64,000 bases of DNA from Actinomycetales bacterium (GTDB lineage: Bacteria > Actinomycetota > Actinomycetes > Actinomycetales > Cellulomonadaceae). The stretch is taken from NCBI GenBank assembly GCA_020444245.1, contig JAHLLI010000006.1, forward strand, positions 124,001 to 188,000, given 5' to 3'. This document shows, one piece after another, positions 15,460 to 24,580 of this stretch. Below the pieces are notes generated by a model. The model ran no database searches and had not been told where the DNA came from. It was given only the letters and a program-made list of their open reading frames with translations. Made by a program: the position numbers and the translations under genes. How positions within the stretch are numbered: position 1 is the stretch's first letter; every line of letters starts with the position of its first letter.

Positions 15460-17319
15460 GTGACTTCTCAGGCAGCATGCGCCGGGTGGCGCGTCAACGG
15501 GCGGCGGGCCCTGAGCACCGCCGTGACCGTCGGACTTCTCATCGTCGGAGTGGTACCCGTGGCGGCTGCGGCCGATCCGGTGCCCGAGCCGGCCACGACC
15601 GCCGACCCTGCGGCGGAGCCCACGCTCGAGCCGACGCCCGCGGCAGAGCCGACCCCCACGCCCACGCCCGAGCCGAGTGCGACACCCGAGCCGACGGACA
15701 CGCCGACCCCCACCCCCACCGCTTCGCCCGCGCCCACGACCGCACCGACGTCGCTGGCAGCCGCGACGACCGCGGTGTCACCCGCGATCGTCATCAAGGC
15801 GCCCCCGACCAAGGTGCTGCCGGCCCTCGTCGACGCCATGCCGGGCTTCCAGCCCTCCACGTCGTGCGACCCGAACGACAAGCCGGGCATCCTCGCGTTC
15901 GCGGAGCTCATCAGCACCAACTGGGGCATGTATCGCTATCACACGTCGCGCCCGTGCGTCCTCGGTGACGGCACCCAGCACGCCGAGGGGCGTGCGCTCG
16001 ACTGGACGATGAACGCCTACGACCCGACTCAGAAGGCGCTCGGCGACGCCGTCGTCGCCTGGCTCACCGCCGACTCCGGCACGATGGCCCGGCGCTTCGG
16101 GATCATGTACGTCATCTGGAACCGGCAGATCTGGTACGCGTGGCACCCGGACACCTGGCAGGCGTACGACGGCCCAGTCCCGCACACCGATCACATCCAC
16201 TTCAGCTTCACGTGGGACGGCGCGATGATGCGCACCTCGTGGTGGACCGGTGTCCCGGTCTCCGTCTCCGACCAGGGCACCTGCCGGGTCTACGACGGCC
16301 AGTACGCCCCGCGCTACACCGCCAAGCGCACGACGCCGTGCCCGACCAGCCTGCCGGCGGCTCCGTTCAGCGCGTTCCCGGTGACCCTGCCGGGCGCCAC
16401 GGGTAGCGCCGTCGCCATGGCCCAGTCACTGATGGGCATGAGCGGGGCGGACGTCGACGGCGACTTCGGGCCGGCCACGCTCGCCGTCCTGCTGGCCTAC
16501 CAGGCCGCGCACGACGTCCCGGTCACCGGTGTGCTGGACAACGCCACCTGGGCCAAGCTGGTGGCCAACATGCCGGTGCCCCCGTTCGACCAGGTCGTGG
16601 CGGCGCCGGACGCGACGGGCGACGGCTACGCGGACGTCGTCGTGGTGGACGCCTCGGGCCGGCTGCACATCTTCCCCGGTGAGCCGGGCGCCAAGCTCGG
16701 GCCGGTGCGCGTGTTCGGAACCGGCTGGGGTGACATGACGGTCTACGCCCCGGGAGACTGGAACGGCGACCGGATCGGGGACCTCGTGACCGTCGACCCG
16801 GCCGGCGACCTGTGGCTGTACGCCGGCAACGGCGCGGGCGGCTTCCCGCGACGCACCAAGATCGGCAACGGGTGGTCCGGGTACCGCATCACGCCGTCGG
16901 GCGACATGAACGGTGACGGGGTCAACGACCTGCTCGCCATCGACCCGCGCGGCGACCTGTGGCTGTACCCGGGTGCGGGCGCCGGCAGGTTCGGCAAGCC
17001 CGTCAAGGTCGGCAACGGCTGGTCGGACTTCCAGCTGTACGCCGCGGGCGACCAGAACCTCGACGGCCGTCGCGACATCCTCGGCATCGACTCGCACGGC
17101 GACCTGTGGTTCTACGCGGGCCGCGGGAAGGGCTACTTCAGCCAGCGCGTCAAGGTCGGCAACGGCTGGAACGGCTACCAGTTCGCCTCGGGCGGGGACT
17201 TCAACCGGGACGGTGTCGCCGACCTGATCGGCAAGGATCCCGAGGGCACCGTCTGGTACTACGCGGGGCGTGCGGGTGGCGGGTTCGCGATGCGCACCCA
17301 GCTCGCGACGGGCTGGTGA
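15460..17319 (+). CDS. secreted M15/VanY-like peptidase with peptidoglycan-binding domain and FG-GAP repeats
   Basis: A 619-aa exported protein starting GTG with GAGG upstream. After the signal peptide comes a Pro/Thr/Glu-rich linker (PTPTPEP type, residues 45-95). The next domain has HAEGRALD (H174, D181) and HTDHIHF (H242, D244, H245, H247), the zinc-ligand layout of M15/VanY-like D,D-carboxypeptidases. Residues about 308-370 are a PG_binding_1 domain (VDGDFGPATLAVLLAYQ). The rest, from about 375, is a five-blade FG-GAP module. Likely acts on, and binds, cell-wall peptidoglycan. Only plus-strand member of the island. Confidence 0.88.
   Translation: MTSQAACAGWRVNGRRALSTAVTVGLLIVGVVPVAAAADPVPEPATTADPAAEPTLEPTPAAEPTPTPTPEPSATPEPTDTPTPTPTASPAPTTAPTSLAAATTAVSPAIVIKAPPTKVLPALVDAMPGFQPSTSCDPNDKPGILAFAELISTNWGMYRYHTSRPCVLGDGTQHAEGRALDWTMNAYDPTQKALGDAVVAWLTADSGTMARRFGIMYVIWNRQIWYAWHPDTWQAYDGPVPHTDHIHFSFTWDGAMMRTSWWTGVPVSVSDQGTCRVYDGQYAPRYTAKRTTPCPTSLPAAPFSAFPVTLPGATGSAVAMAQSLMGMSGADVDGDFGPATLAVLLAYQAAHDVPVTGVLDNATWAKLVANMPVPPFDQVVAAPDATGDGYADVVVVDASGRLHIFPGEPGAKLGPVRVFGTGWGDMTVYAPGDWNGDRIGDLVTVDPAGDLWLYAGNGAGGFPRRTKIGNGWSGYRITPSGDMNGDGVNDLLAIDPRGDLWLYPGAGAGRFGKPVKVGNGWSDFQLYAAGDQNLDGRRDILGIDSHGDLWFYAGRGKGYFSQRVKVGNGWNGYQFASGGDFNRDGVADLIGKDPEGTVWYYAGRAGGGFAMRTQLATGW
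16954..17024 (+). repeat. 71-bp inverted repeat, left copy
   Basis: This stretch, coding for one FG-GAP blade, recurs in opposite orientation at 17639-17709 with a single mismatch (t here, c there, 21st base). The similarity is at DNA level over 71 bases, far beyond that of other blade pairs. Confidence 0.9.
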
Positions 17320-17343
17320 CCGCTCACCGCCGTCGCTGACCGC

Positions 17344-18825
17344 TCACCACTGGCTGGCGAGCAGTACACGCTGCGCGAAGGACCCACCGACTCTGCCGGG
17401 GTAGAGCCACAGCTTCCCGTCCGGCGCGCGGCCGGTGAGATCGCCGAGGCCGTCCCCGTTCAGGTCCGCCCCGGAGGCGAACTGGTACGTGCCCCAGCCG
17501 TTGCCGACCTGGCGGCGCGTCGCGAAGTACCCGCCCCCGCGCCCCGCGTAGAACCAGAGCTTGCCCGCCTGGTCGATCCCGAGGATGTCCGGACGGCCGT
17601 CGCGCGTCATGTCGCCTGCGGCGTAGAGCTGGACGCCCGACCAGCCGTTGCCGACCTTGACGGGCTTGCCGAACCTGCCGGCGCCCGCGCCCGGGTACAG
17701 CCACAGGTCTCCCTTGGGGTCGATGGCCAGCAGGTCGGCTTGGTGGTCGCCGTTGAGATCGCCCGCGGGCACCACCCGGTAGCCGGTCCAGCCGTTGCCC
17801 ACGAGGACGCGTGCGCCGAAGTGGCCGTGCCCGTTGCCGGGGTACAGCCACAGCCGCCCCGCCGTGTCACGGGCGAGCAGGTCGTTGCGTCCGTCTCCGT
17901 TCCAGTCCCCGGGGCCGTACACCGTGAGCGTCGCCCAGCCGGGGCCCACGGGGATGGCGAGGGGAGGTTGGCTCGGGCCGGTCACCTGGAGCAGCACGAG
18001 GCTGCCGGTCTGGTCGACGCCGACGATCGTGCCGCGGCCGGGGTGGAAGCCGCCCGAGCCGCCCGCGAGGTCGGGGGACAGGGTCATCTGCTTGAGCCAA
18101 CCCATCGGCGGCGTCGGATCCGTGGTCGGGAGCCGAACGGAAGGCGTGTAGCCGGGGGCGTGGTCCGGGGCCGTGAGTCGCAGACGATAGTCGGCGGTGC
18201 TGCCCGCGGACTCCACGAGGAGCCCCACGTCGCAGGCGCCGAGGCCCACCGCATTGGTGAGGAAGGTGGTCGCGGTGTGCCAGGTGGCCGTGCCGACTGG
18301 TCGGTACTCGATGGCCGCCGTCGGGCAGATCGCGTGGTAGCCGAGCTCGTACACCTGCTGGATCTTCGCGATGAAGTACAGATCGGCGCCAGGCGGGGCC
18401 CACGTGATGTCGTTGACGAGGCGGACCGTCGCGGGCGGCATCGCGCGGGGCGGAACGTCGACCTCGAGATCGACCGCGGTCGTGGCGCTGCCCACCGCTG
18501 TGTACGAGATCTCGACCGTGTGGTGACCCGCGTGCGCCGCGACCCACAGGTGGAAGTCCCAGGTCTTGGTGCCGTCCGAGTTCGACACCGGACCGCTGTC
18601 GACCCAGACGCTCACCGGTGTGCCACCGTCGACCGACATGACGACCATCGGGGCCGAGAATCCCATGAGGGTGATGGTGCCGAGACCTCCGACCTGGAGG
18701 TCGCCCGGTACCGCGACGGCAGCGATCTCGACGGGCGGCGGAGGCGGGGGGTCGTCGGCGACCGCCGGCCCAGCGCCGGCGACGAGGGACAGCACAGCCA
18801 CGACGAGAGCGACGACGCGACGCAC
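17344..18825 (-). CDS. secreted FG-GAP repeat protein with beta-rich N-terminal domains
   Basis: A 493-aa exported protein. Start at GTG 18825, with AAGGAG five bases upstream; signal peptide RRVVALVVAVLSLVAG ending near AVADD, then a run of prolines. Residues about 35-260 are Ig-like or beta-sandwich (VPGDLQVGGLGTITLMG), with Cys in AICPTAA and GACDVGL at positions matching the 12376-13890 protein. The C-terminal module of five blades begins at LKQMTLSPDL. No catalytic motif; possibly an adhesin or structural surface protein. Convergent with the M15-like gene, 24 bases apart. Confidence 0.83.
   Translation of the reverse strand: MRRVVALVVAVLSLVAGAGPAVADDPPPPPPVEIAAVAVPGDLQVGGLGTITLMGFSAPMVVMSVDGGTPVSVWVDSGPVSNSDGTKTWDFHLWVAAHAGHHTVEISYTAVGSATTAVDLEVDVPPRAMPPATVRLVNDITWAPPGADLYFIAKIQQVYELGYHAICPTAAIEYRPVGTATWHTATTFLTNAVGLGACDVGLLVESAGSTADYRLRLTAPDHAPGYTPSVRLPTTDPTPPMGWLKQMTLSPDLAGGSGGFHPGRGTIVGVDQTGSLVLLQVTGPSQPPLAIPVGPGWATLTVYGPGDWNGDGRNDLLARDTAGRLWLYPGNGHGHFGARVLVGNGWTGYRVVPAGDLNGDHQADLLAIDPKGDLWLYPGAGAGRFGKPVKVGNGWSGVQLYAAGDMTRDGRPDILGIDQAGKLWFYAGRGGGYFATRRQVGNGWGTYQFASGADLNGDGLGDLTGRAPDGKLWLYPGRVGGSFAQRVLLASQW
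17639..17709 (-). repeat. 71-bp inverted repeat, right copy
   Basis: Reverse-complement partner of 16954-17024, 70 of 71 bases identical, inside the third blade of the convergent FG-GAP gene. The two copies face each other across the gene junction at 17320-17343, so recombination between them would invert about 600 bases. Confidence 0.9.
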
Positions 18826-18909
18826 GGCAACTCCTTGACGAAGCGCCGCCCCCCTGGCTGCGCGAGCGAGATTCTGGCACCACAGAGCCACTCGGGGAAG
18901 ATCCACGCC

Positions 18910-18928
18910 GCGCCCGTCACCCGGGCGC
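18910..18928 (-). terminator. short hairpin downstream of the subtilisin gene
   Basis: GCGCCCG-TCACC-CGGGCGC, a 7-bp perfect stem with a 5-base loop, 15 bases after the stop of the subtilisin gene on the minus strand. Plausible intrinsic terminator without a U-run. Confidence 0.5.
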
Positions 18929-18942
18929 TCAGGTGATCTGCG

Positions 18943-21900
18943 TCACCACCCGGTGCCGATCTGGACTCGCATGAGGAACCCGCCCGCGACCTTGCCGCGG
19001 TACAGCCAGAGCCGGTGCTGGGCGTCGCGCCCGACCAGGTCCCCGATCCCGTCGCCGGTCAGGTCCGCGCCACTGGCGAACTCGAAGCCGTTCCAGCCGT
19101 TGCCGACCTGCACGCGCTGCCAGAAGTAGCCCCCGCCCCGGCCGGCGTAGTACCAGAGCTTGCCTGCCGGGTCGATGCCGAGGATGTCGACCTTGCCGTC
19201 GAGGTTCTGGTCACCGGCTGCGTACAGCTCGAAGTCGGACCACCCGTTGCCGACCTGGATCGGCTTGCCGAACTTGCCCGCACCGGCTCCGGGGTACAGC
19301 CACAGGTACCCCTTCGGGTCGATCGCTAGCAGGTCCGCGCGGCCGTCGCCGTTCACGTCCCCGGCCGGCACGACGCGGTAGCCCGTCCACCCGTTGCCGA
19401 TCTTGCTGGGTGCACCGAACCCGCCCCGGCCGTTGCCGGGGTAGAGCCACAGGTCACCGGTCGTGGTCCGCGCGATGAGGTCGTTGCGACCGTCGGTGTT
19501 CCAGTCACCGGGTGCGTAGACCGTCAACGGGGCCCAGCCCGGACCGCTCAGGGCGAGCGAGCCGACGCGTGCGTTGGCCGTCGTGTAGACCTTGAGGTTC
19601 CCGGCGATGTCGACGCCGACGATGTCCCCGGTGCCGTCTCCCGTGAGATCGGGGGAGAGGGTGAGCTGGCTCATCCACGCAGCGCTCCCGGACGTCCTGA
19701 CGTCGACCACCGCAGGGGTCCCGGCGTCGAGCTCGGAGATCGGGGTGAGCCGGATCCGGTAGGCGGTGCCGGGGAGCAGGCCGTCGACCGTCGTGCGCCG
19801 GCCGTCGGCGCCGACGAGGGCCTCGGGCACCCATTGCGAGCCGTACAGCACCTCGACCAGGTAGCCGGTGACCTGCTCGGGGAACGAGGACGGGGCAGTC
19901 CACGTGAGCGTCGCGTGATCCTCGCCGGCGGTGGCGGAGAGCCGTGGCCCACCGGGCAGCCCGGGAGTCGTGATGTCGAGGCGGGCCCAGTCGCCGGGGA
20001 TCGTGTCGGCGACCGCCGCTACTCGCACGGCCACGGACTCGCCGGGGCCGAGGTTCGCGAACGTCGTCGATCGCCTGCTGGGTGAGAAGTCGTACTCCTG
20101 GCTGGCGGGCTCGTACGCGGACCAGTACCGCCACGTCGAGCCGCCGTCGTCCGAGCGCTGCACCGTGTACGAGCGGAGGGTGCCCGCGTACGTGGCCGGC
20201 GGCTGCCACGTGATGATCGCGCCGTGGGTCGTCGCGACGGCAGCGAGGTCCGTCGGGGCCTGCGGAGCGGCGGCGGTGGTGAACGAGAACGGTGTCCACA
20301 GCCCCCCGCCGGCCGTGCATCGAGCCTGGTAGGTCGTCGCAGGCTGGAGGGTGTCGAAGGCCCCTGGCGACGTCACGGTGCCGAAGGAGGAGTCGTACCA
20401 GACGCCGCCGGACGACTGGAGTCCGCACGTGACGGAGGAAGCGATGTCGCTCGACGTCTCGGGGCTCGCCATCATGAGCGACGCGCTGGTCATCGAGGCC
20501 GTCACCAGTGGCTCGGGAAGCGCACTCGGGGAGGGGGCAGTGCGGATGGCGAACGTCGCCCACACCCCGGCCGTCGCGCCCTCGAGCGCGGTGACCCGGA
20601 CCTGGTAGTCCGTCGCAGGCGTGAGACTGATCACCGTCGCCTGCGCACGCCACGTCTCGGAATGGACCCAGGTCGCGCCATCGGTCGAGAGCTCGACGGC
20701 GTAGCCGGCTGCGTAGCCGTCCGGGGCGGTCCACGCCAGGTCAGCATCCCCTGTCCGGACGCTCGCGCGCAGCCCGGTAGGTCGGTCGCGAACGTCTGAC
20801 GCTGTCGCGGCGAACGCCGTGGTGCTCGTGAGGCCGGGCGCCGTGTCCGTGAGCGCCGTGGCGCGCACCTGGTAGACGGTGTCCGCGTCGAGGCCATCGA
20901 GAGTGGCGGTGAGCGTCGTGGCGTCTGTCGTCGCGGGCGAGGTCCACGTCACGCCGTCCGTCGACAGATCGATCCGATACCCGGTGACTCCGGCCCGCGC
21001 TGCCGGCGGAGCCCACGTCACGGCCAGCGACGTCGTCGAGGACGCACTCGCCGCCAGGGAGAGCGGTGCGGACGGCCGCGGCTCGGTCACCGCCGTCTGC
21101 GTGGCGTGGGCACCGGTGCCGGCGTCACTCGTGGCGCTGACCCGGAACAGGTAGCGGTGGAACGGGTCGAGGCCCGTCACCGTGGCGGACCGAGTCGCAG
21201 AGCCGGTCGCTGCTGCGGGCTGCCACGTCGCACCCCCGTCGGCCGAGGTCTCGACGACGTACCCGTTCACCCCTGCGGCGAGGGTTGCCGGTGGCTCCCA
21301 GGTCACGTCTGCAGTCGTGACCAGGGGCGCGACGGCGAGTGCCGTGGGCGCTGTCGGCAGGAGCGTCGGCGACGTCCGCGCCACGAGCGTGTCGCTGGTC
21401 GGGCCGTAGCCGCCGAGCGTGCTTCCGGTGACCGAGATCTCGTAGTCGGTGTCCGGCAGGAGGCTCGAGAGCACGGCGCTCGAGGTGCGGCTGGTGGTGC
21501 CGGACCACTCCGTGGTGCCGGCGGGCCGCCACTCGACGTAGTAGCGGGTGGCGGGGAAGGAGGTCGGCCCGGTCCACGCGAGGGAGAGCGTGGTCGCGGT
21601 CGACGTCGTCGTCCTGAGGGCCGTCGCAGCGGCGATCGGCGCATGGATGACCAAGGACTTCACGAGCCAGTCCGTGACGCCCGGCGCGGGATCGTCGATC
21701 GGCGTCGTTCCCAGCATCGCCGCCTCGAAGTCGCCCGCGGTGGTGTTCGGCCGCTCGGCGAGGTAGATGGCAGCGATACCCGCCACGTGTGGTGCCGCGA
21801 ACGAGGTGCCGTCGACGACGACCGCCCTCTGTGCATCGAGGGCGTCCAGCGACGTGATCGACACGCCGGGGGCGACCACGTCGAGGCACGGACCCCAGTT

Positions 21901-22785
21901 CGAGAACGCCGCGAGCTTGTCGTCGGGCGTCGATGCCCCCACGGTGATTCCCGTCACGCTCGCGGCGGGCGAGGCGGTGCAGGCGTCGGCGCCGTCGTTG
22001 CCGGCGGCGACCACGACCAGCAAACCGCGGGCGGTGAGGAGGTCGACCGCGTGGTCGATCACGTCGTTCTGCGGGCCGGCCAGAGAGACGTTGACCACAC
22101 CGCGCGTGCCGGCCGGGTGGTGGGCGGCGATCCAGTCAAGTCCGTCGAGCAGGTCGGCCGCTGAGCCTTTGCCTGTGCAGCCGAGCACGCGGACGGGCAC
22201 GACAGTGGCGCGCTTGGCGACCCCGTAGACGCTCGACGCGGCCACGCCGGCGACCGCCGTGCCATGTCCGTTGCAGTCCGACGTGCCTAGCCCGTCGGCG
22301 ACGCCGCTGTATCCCGAGGCCAGGCGCGTGCCGAACGACGGGTGCGGCGACACTCCGGTGTCCACCACGTACACGGGCACCCCGGCCCCGGCGAGGTCGT
22401 CGTAGGAGTAGCTCCCGTCCAGCGGCAGCGACGGCTGGTCGATGCGGTCCAGCCCCCACGACGGGGGTGGCGCCTGGACGTCGGTCGTGGTGATCGGGGT
22501 GTCCGGGACGACCCGGGTGGCGTCGCCTGAGCGGGCGAGCGCGGCGGCCTGGGAGCTCGTCAGATCGACGGCCACCCCGTCCAGGACGTCGTCGTAGACC
22601 TCGTCCGGCGTGGCGCCGATGTCGTCGAGGGTCGCGCTGAGGTCGTCGAGTGCGCCCGGCGCGGCCTGGACGATGTAGCTCTCGGTCGACTCCGGCCGGG
22701 GCGTCTCGGCCGCGGCGGCACTGCCCGGTGCGGCAACTGCCAGGGCAAGCGCAACGACCCCGGCGCGCGCGAGAGGCAGGGACAT
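18943..22785 (-). CDS. secreted S8 (subtilisin) protease with fibronectin III and FG-GAP repeats
   Basis: A 1280-aa exported protease. Signal peptide to about residue 26 (SAAAAE), I9-type prodomain about 34-95, then the S8 catalytic domain with D142 (YVVDTGV), H174 (NGHGTAVAG), N263 (AAGNDG) and S328 (DGTSFAAPHVAG). Seven fibronectin III-like domains follow from about 390 to 1030, the fifth divergent and Cys-containing. The C-terminal 240 residues are the FG-GAP module beginning at MSQLTLSPDL. The ribosome site is GGAGAGG. Likely an active extracellular endopeptidase; the accessory domains probably mediate surface or substrate binding. Confidence 0.93.
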   Translation of the reverse strand: MSLPLARAGVVALALAVAAPGSAAAAETPRPESTESYIVQAAPGALDDLSATLDDIGATPDEVYDDVLDGVAVDLTSSQAAALARSGDATRVVPDTPITTTDVQAPPPSWGLDRIDQPSLPLDGSYSYDDLAGAGVPVYVVDTGVSPHPSFGTRLASGYSGVADGLGTSDCNGHGTAVAGVAASSVYGVAKRATVVPVRVLGCTGKGSAADLLDGLDWIAAHHPAGTRGVVNVSLAGPQNDVIDHAVDLLTARGLLVVVAAGNDGADACTASPAASVTGITVGASTPDDKLAAFSNWGPCLDVVAPGVSITSLDALDAQRAVVVDGTSFAAPHVAGIAAIYLAERPNTTAGDFEAAMLGTTPIDDPAPGVTDWLVKSLVIHAPIAAATALRTTTSTATTLSLAWTGPTSFPATRYYVEWRPAGTTEWSGTTSRTSSAVLSSLLPDTDYEISVTGSTLGGYGPTSDTLVARTSPTLLPTAPTALAVAPLVTTADVTWEPPATLAAGVNGYVVETSADGGATWQPAAATGSATRSATVTGLDPFHRYLFRVSATSDAGTGAHATQTAVTEPRPSAPLSLAASASSTTSLAVTWAPPAARAGVTGYRIDLSTDGVTWTSPATTDATTLTATLDGLDADTVYQVRATALTDTAPGLTSTTAFAATASDVRDRPTGLRASVRTGDADLAWTAPDGYAAGYAVELSTDGATWVHSETWRAQATVISLTPATDYQVRVTALEGATAGVWATFAIRTAPSPSALPEPLVTASMTSASLMMASPETSSDIASSVTCGLQSSGGVWYDSSFGTVTSPGAFDTLQPATTYQARCTAGGGLWTPFSFTTAAAPQAPTDLAAVATTHGAIITWQPPATYAGTLRSYTVQRSDDGGSTWRYWSAYEPASQEYDFSPSRRSTTFANLGPGESVAVRVAAVADTIPGDWARLDITTPGLPGGPRLSATAGEDHATLTWTAPSSFPEQVTGYLVEVLYGSQWVPEALVGADGRRTTVDGLLPGTAYRIRLTPISELDAGTPAVVDVRTSGSAAWMSQLTLSPDLTGDGTGDIVGVDIAGNLKVYTTANARVGSLALSGPGWAPLTVYAPGDWNTDGRNDLIARTTTGDLWLYPGNGRGGFGAPSKIGNGWTGYRVVPAGDVNGDGRADLLAIDPKGYLWLYPGAGAGKFGKPIQVGNGWSDFELYAAGDQNLDGKVDILGIDPAGKLWYYAGRGGGYFWQRVQVGNGWNGFEFASGADLTGDGIGDLVGRDAQHRLWLYRGKVAGGFLMRVQIGTGW

Positions 22786-22931
22786 GCCGCGCCTCTCCGA
22801 GCAGAAGCCCCCCTGAGCGTGCCCGCCTGCTCGCCGAGCACGGCTCCATATGAACCGTCAGTGAGCGTATCGGCTCCGAAGCCCCGAGATGGATACCCCG
22901 ATCGGGCGAAATCGGGCGGGGACGGAGGGTC

Positions 22932-24065
22932 TCACGGGGTGAGGAACGTGGTCACTGCGCCGTCGGCGACGGCGACGCCGTCCGCGTTCCGACCCACGTA
23001 CGTGCCCGCCACCGGGACGCGCCACACCACCGCGCCGTCGCGCACCCGCCGCGCGGTGAGCCCGCCGTCGCCGACCACCGCGACGAGGTCTCCGTCGGAG
23101 AACGCCCCGTCGCCCGGAGCGCTCCACAGCTCGGCCCCGTCGCGGGCGTCGAGGGCGGTCACGCCGCCGGCGACCACGACGCCGCTCACCAGGGCCCAGA
23201 GCGGCCCGGCCACCCGCCAGCTGCTCCGGCCGTCGACGGCACCCACCACGTCCTGACCGTCGAGGGCCACCCGCAGCCCGGGCACGGACCGGTCCCGGAC
23301 CACGAAGGTCGCCCGGGCGAAGTCCGCCGGTGCGCGGACCGACGCCTTGGAGCTGACCTCTTGCCCGGTCGCGAGGTCCAGCAGGACCGCGCGCGTCCCG
23401 CCGATCAGGAGCCACCCGTCGCCCTGCCCGATCGAGAACGGGTACGAGACGGGTGCCACCACCGCGTCGGAGCTCCGGTAGCGCCACACGAACCCCTCGG
23501 GCGCCCAACGGTCCACGACGAGGTGCCCCTGCTCCTGCGCGACCGCGATGAGGGTCCCGTCCAGGAACCACCACGAGCTCAGTGCGCCCGTGGGACGGTA
23601 GGTGGCGCTGACGCGGCCCGACTCGTCGAGCGCCACGGCCTCCTGCCGGTCGCCGCCGGTGGTGACCGTCCCGGCCGAGCCGGTCGCACTGATGGTGCGG
23701 CACAGCACGGCCCCCGACGCCGGTGCGCACGGGCTGCCCTCCCGGACGGGGCCCCAGACCACGGTGCCCGACGCGTCCCTGGCGACCGCGCCGGTGCCGT
23801 CCGGCCCGGAGAGCACGACGGAGTGCCGGTAGACCGCGAGCACCGGGCCGGGATCCGTCCACGCCGTGTGCCAGGGTGCCGCGAGGGACGGGGACACGTC
23901 CACGCCGGCGAGCCGCGCGGCTCGGGCCGCGGACGCGTGGCCCTGTGCCAGGACCGCGATCGCGACCAGGCCCGCGCCGAGCGCGGCCCACCAGGTCGGG
24001 TGGGATCGTCGTGCGCGCGACGGCTCGGTGGGGATCTCCACCTCGAGGTCGTCGCGTTCGCGCAC
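22932..24065 (-). CDS. membrane-anchored PQQ-like beta-propeller protein (paralogue B)
   Basis: A 377-aa paralogue of the 11160-12263 protein: charged cytoplasmic start, one membrane helix (TWWAALGAGLVAIAVLAQG, about 24-43) and an extracytoplasmic propeller with SLAAPW, PDGTG, WGPV and repeated W-x-V or D-GAxLW blades (LDARDGAELWSAPG, RVRDGAVVWRVPV). Start at GTG 24065. Lies on the other flank of the FG-GAP island from paralogue A, same strand. Function not known. Confidence 0.8.
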   Translation of the reverse strand: MRERDDLEVEIPTEPSRARRSHPTWWAALGAGLVAIAVLAQGHASAARAARLAGVDVSPSLAAPWHTAWTDPGPVLAVYRHSVVLSGPDGTGAVARDASGTVVWGPVREGSPCAPASGAVLCRTISATGSAGTVTTGGDRQEAVALDESGRVSATYRPTGALSSWWFLDGTLIAVAQEQGHLVVDRWAPEGFVWRYRSSDAVVAPVSYPFSIGQGDGWLLIGGTRAVLLDLATGQEVSSKASVRAPADFARATFVVRDRSVPGLRVALDGQDVVGAVDGRSSWRVAGPLWALVSGVVVAGGVTALDARDGAELWSAPGDGAFSDGDLVAVVGDGGLTARRVRDGAVVWRVPVAGTYVGRNADGVAVADGAVTTFLTP

Positions 24066-24074
24066 GCAGCGACG

Positions 24075-24257
24075 CTAGTGCGGTGCGGTGAGGAGCGCGA
24101 TCGCGAAGAGGAGGGCGCCGCCGGCGAGCCCGGCCACGGCCCCACCGAACATCCGCCGTTCGCCGGCGGGGTCACCGGCCTGTCCGCGGCGGAAGGCGCC
24201 GACCAGCAGGACGGCGCCGCCGATCGTGCCGACGGCGCCGAGGACGATCAGGATCAC
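24075..24257 (-). CDS. small two-helix membrane protein, 60 aa
   Basis: Starts with GTG overlapping the TGA of the upstream YtxH-like gene (GTGA). Two hydrophobic segments ([20 protein letters not shown] and [20 protein letters not shown]) flank a short charged loop ([14 protein letters not shown]). The coupling and clear membrane topology support it as a real gene. No family recognised. Confidence 0.65.
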   Translation of the reverse strand: MILIVLGAVGTIGGAVLLVGAFRRGQAGDPAGERRMFGGAVAGLAGGALLFAIALLTAPH

Positions 24258-24484
24258 CCGGTCTTCCGCACCGCGTCGGTGACCTTGTCCTTGAGATCCG
24301 GTGCGACGTCCTGGACGAAGCTGGTCGCCCGCTGGCTCGCGTCGTTGACCTTCTCCTGCACGCGCGGGTCCTCCCACACGCGCCGGGCCTGGCCCGCGAT
24401 CTTCTCGAACTGCTCACGCCCCGCGCGGGTGCCCATCACGTAACCGATGAGCCCCCCGACCAGGAATGCCGTCTTGCCTCGCAT
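24254..24484 (-). CDS. YtxH-like protein, 76 aa
   Basis: A short protein with an N-terminal hydrophobic segment ([19 protein letters not shown]) and a charged helical tail ([20 protein letters not shown]), the layout of YtxH/general-stress membrane proteins in actinobacteria. ATG has AGGAGGA five bases upstream. Its stop overlaps the start of the next small membrane protein gene. Confidence 0.8.
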   Translation of the reverse strand: MRGKTAFLVGGLIGYVMGTRAGREQFEKIAGQARRVWEDPRVQEKVNDASQRATSFVQDVAPDLKDKVTDAVRKTG

Positions 24485-24580
24485 CGCGTTCCTCCTCAGG
24501 TCTGCGACCAGCCTAGGGTCTGCCACGCCGTGGCGCCGACCGCCCGCAGCCTGGGACCGGGGCATGGGAGCATATGCCCC

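Noticed and set aside
15610-15760. DNA-level tandem repeat in the Pro/Thr linker of the M15-like protein
   Set aside because: It encodes an ordinary PT-rich extracellular linker; the repeat units are irregular and explained by protein composition.
12376-22785. Polymorphic toxin or phage tail locus
   Set aside because: Repeat-rich secreted proteins with variable domains suggested this, but there are no immunity genes, toxin domains, or secretion or phage structural genes nearby.
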